A stretch of 64,000 nucleotides of DNA, from positions 19,353,458 through 19,417,457 of the forward strand of contig NC_081146.1 of NCBI RefSeq assembly GCF_958295425.1, given 5' to 3'. Source of the stretch: Solea solea. Its lineage: Eukaryota; Chordata; Actinopteri; Pleuronectiformes; Soleidae. The translations under genes and the position numbers were made by a program. The notes under the pieces were generated by a model. It did no database searches. It had not been told where the DNA came from and was given only the letters and a program-made list of their open reading frames with translations. Positions 62,268 to 64,000 of this stretch are shown here, in pieces (the stretch's first letter is position 1; the number at the start of each line of letters is the position of its first letter).

Positions 62268-63932
62268 TTATAGTCTTCTTACATTTCGCCGACTTTGAGC
62301 ACTTCCTGGAAGAATAATGTCACTTTTGCGTCGGCTCACAGACTGACTGCCACATTCTCTGGAGCCGTGAAAAGCACACAAACAGGACGTGCAGAACTGG
62401 AAACCACAGTCATCGCTGCTGCACACACCTTCCCCCTTCACTGAGTGACATCTCGCTGGATGCTGACACCGAGGGCATGGCTTGAGGCATTCATCATTGA
62501 AGAGGGTTTTAGCAATCTGAGAAATAATAAAAAAAAATTAAAATTAAATAAATGCTTAATGTAAACATATACGGTGCGTAACTCATTTGTTAGACCCCCT
62601 GCCATAAAATGAGAAAAATATTTTAGAAATCTTTCAAAAACTAAAAATGTTATTGTTATTTATTTGGCAAATAAACTGAATTCACCTTTTTTATACCCAA
62701 ATTTGAGCCGGCTCACTAGACTTCTGAAAAGTCAGAAATTAATCAAGCACTAAAACAAATTTTTCCAGGAAGCGAATAACTATAATTTGACATCTTAATC
62801 AAGAAATAATAATGTGCTTTACTTTTTTTTTTTCCAGTGTTTTGGTAAAAAAGTAAATTTCATAATTCATGGTCAACAATAATTATATTTTAGCATCAAA
62901 AATATAATTTCAGTTAAAAAGCTTCCACATACTGGTGTATTAACCATTATTATGACAAAAAAAAGGTGTTTGTCCCACTGAAACAAACACCTCCCTGCAA
63001 ACTACAGAAAAACTCTTCAAATATGAAGATCTAAGGGTAAACATTGAGAGAATGTGGTGCATGAAGGCCACTACAATACCAGTGGTAACAGGTTCTCAGT
63101 CTAGTCAAGAAAGAGATGGAAAATTACTACAAAGTCCATGGTAACGGAAAAGATCGTTAGTCCCCTCTGCACTTTATCCACCATCACACTCTGATGGTAG
63201 CCTTACATTCAACGGATGGACTCTGTTTTGTGAGCAAACAGAAATGACTTCAAGGGAAAAACTGGGTCTAAAAAGGAAATCTTTATACAAACGACATGGA
63301 AGTTCTTTAAAATTCAAGTTTGCATTCATTTCAACAACAAATTTCCACTTGGATTTAATGTGAATCCAAACACGAACCTGTCCGCTGCCTGTGTGCAGCT
63401 GGTTTGTTTGTGCTCTGTCGGGCAGGTGGTATAGATGATTTATTAACAAGCATCACAGATCTTTTGAATGGGCAGAACATAATTTATGAGTGTTAATTCT
63501 CTGCAAAGCAAGTCAGTGTTTCCCAAAGTTTGAGGACCCACTTTTTGAAAGATGACAAAGTAAACCATATCAACCCAGTTCACCATATTATGCATATTTG
63601 ACAAGATAAACCAGCCAAGAGATAAACATTTAATAAATGAATGGCAACTTAATTTTCATTTACTAAATCTTAAGTGAAAGGCTGGAAACTGTGGGTCCTG
63701 ACCCAGGATAATGATTTTAAAACTCACTTCAAGAAACTTATCCCGTTTGCTGCTGCTGCCGCCGCCGCTGCCACCTGAGTATGAGGCACTGTGCTGTAGT
63801 TGGACTAAAGTGCTACTTCCTGATTGTGGGGTGCAGAAACTCGAGTTCCTGGACTGGACCTGGACCGTCTTGAGGGCTGATCTCTTCAGCAGATTCAGTC
63901 TGGTCTCTGCGTCCGGGACATGGGCAGCACCA
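62268..63932 (-). CDS. fbxo43: FBXO43 (EMI2/ERP1) last two coding exons, partial at 5' end
   Basis: Exon 63932-63728 (205 nt) encodes SALKTVQVQSRNSSFCTPQS and ends KRDKFLE; exon 62516-62268 encodes IAKTLFNDECLKPCPRCQHP and the zinc-binding region. Cysteine pattern: CLKPCPRCQHPARC, then CSSDDCGFQFCTSCLCAFH and a final C. The protein ends RRNVRRL, the Arg-Leu tail of EMI1/EMI2. Family knowledge: EMI2 inhibits the anaphase-promoting complex and holds eggs in metaphase II; the zinc-binding region blocks ubiquitin transfer and the RL tail docks on APC/C. The F-box and degron-rich N-terminus lie beyond the right edge. The RL tail and zinc ligands separate EMI-type proteins from other F-box genes; FBXO43 rather than FBXO5 is chosen from KRDKFLE/AKTLFNDE similarity and from its place beside RGS22. 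Confidence 0.92.
62517..63727 (-). other. FBXO43 intron, 1.2 kb
   Basis: AT-rich. Positions 63,511-63,690 have hAT-like ends (CAGTGTTTCCCAAAG at the left, GGAAACTGTGGG at the right) but no confirmed target duplication. No exon found. Confidence 0.6.
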
Positions 63933-64000
63933 CTGAGCTTCAAGACAAAAAATAAAAAAGTTGTGAGGTCACTTAAAATATTAGTCACAATATACTGTAC

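Noticed and set aside
63511..63690. Second hAT element in the FBXO43 intron
   Set aside because: End sequences are only loosely inverted and no 8-bp duplication could be identified, so it is mentioned only in the intron entry.

Overview
This is vertebrate nuclear DNA, most likely from a ray-finned (teleost) fish. The genes have many short exons with consensus GT-AG splice sites. Introns carry long CA microsatellites, a tRNA-headed SINE, hAT and TTAA-type miniature transposons and a 3' scrap of an L1-type LINE. The gene order VPS13B - RGS22 - FBXO43 matches the known order on human 8q22. The teleost assignment is inferred from repeat types and compact introns; no species marker is visible.

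Region 1 (1-45,615, + strand) is the 3' third of VPS13B. I reconstructed 21 coding exons whose phases join without a break (3,930 nt, 1,309 codons plus stop). The upstream exons lie outside the window. The protein is the Golgi/endosome bridge-like lipid-transfer protein mutated in Cohen syndrome. The window encodes part of the VAB-type region, the Gly-rich ATG2-like C-terminal region and the extreme C-terminus.

Region 2 (28,365-44,870) lies in the last VPS13B intron. It is a nearly uninterrupted tandem array of a 38-bp monomer, about 430 copies over 16.5 kb. It has internal higher-order duplications (offsets 2,656, 3,150, 946 and 530 bp), a small set of interchangeable sequence boxes and one CpG per monomer. 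It is the most unusual feature of the window and has no convincing coding potential.

Region 3 (46,547-60,740, - strand) is RGS22, complete or nearly so: 23 exons, 3,435 nt, about 1,144 aa, with four RGS-like segments. It is tail-to-tail with VPS13B, the two stop codons being 931 bp apart. Its 5' end is the least certain part because the exon 1/intron 1/exon 2 border exists in two similar copies.

Region 4 (61,913-63,932, - strand) holds the last two coding exons of FBXO43 (EMI2): the zinc-binding region and the C-terminal Arg-Leu tail. The F-box and N-terminus are outside the window.

The three genes do not form a pathway: VPS13B handles membrane lipid transfer, RGS22 is an RGS-family protein reported mainly from testis, and FBXO43 restrains APC/C in meiosis. 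Their adjacency is conserved synteny. No tRNA, rRNA, CRISPR array or virus-derived gene was seen.
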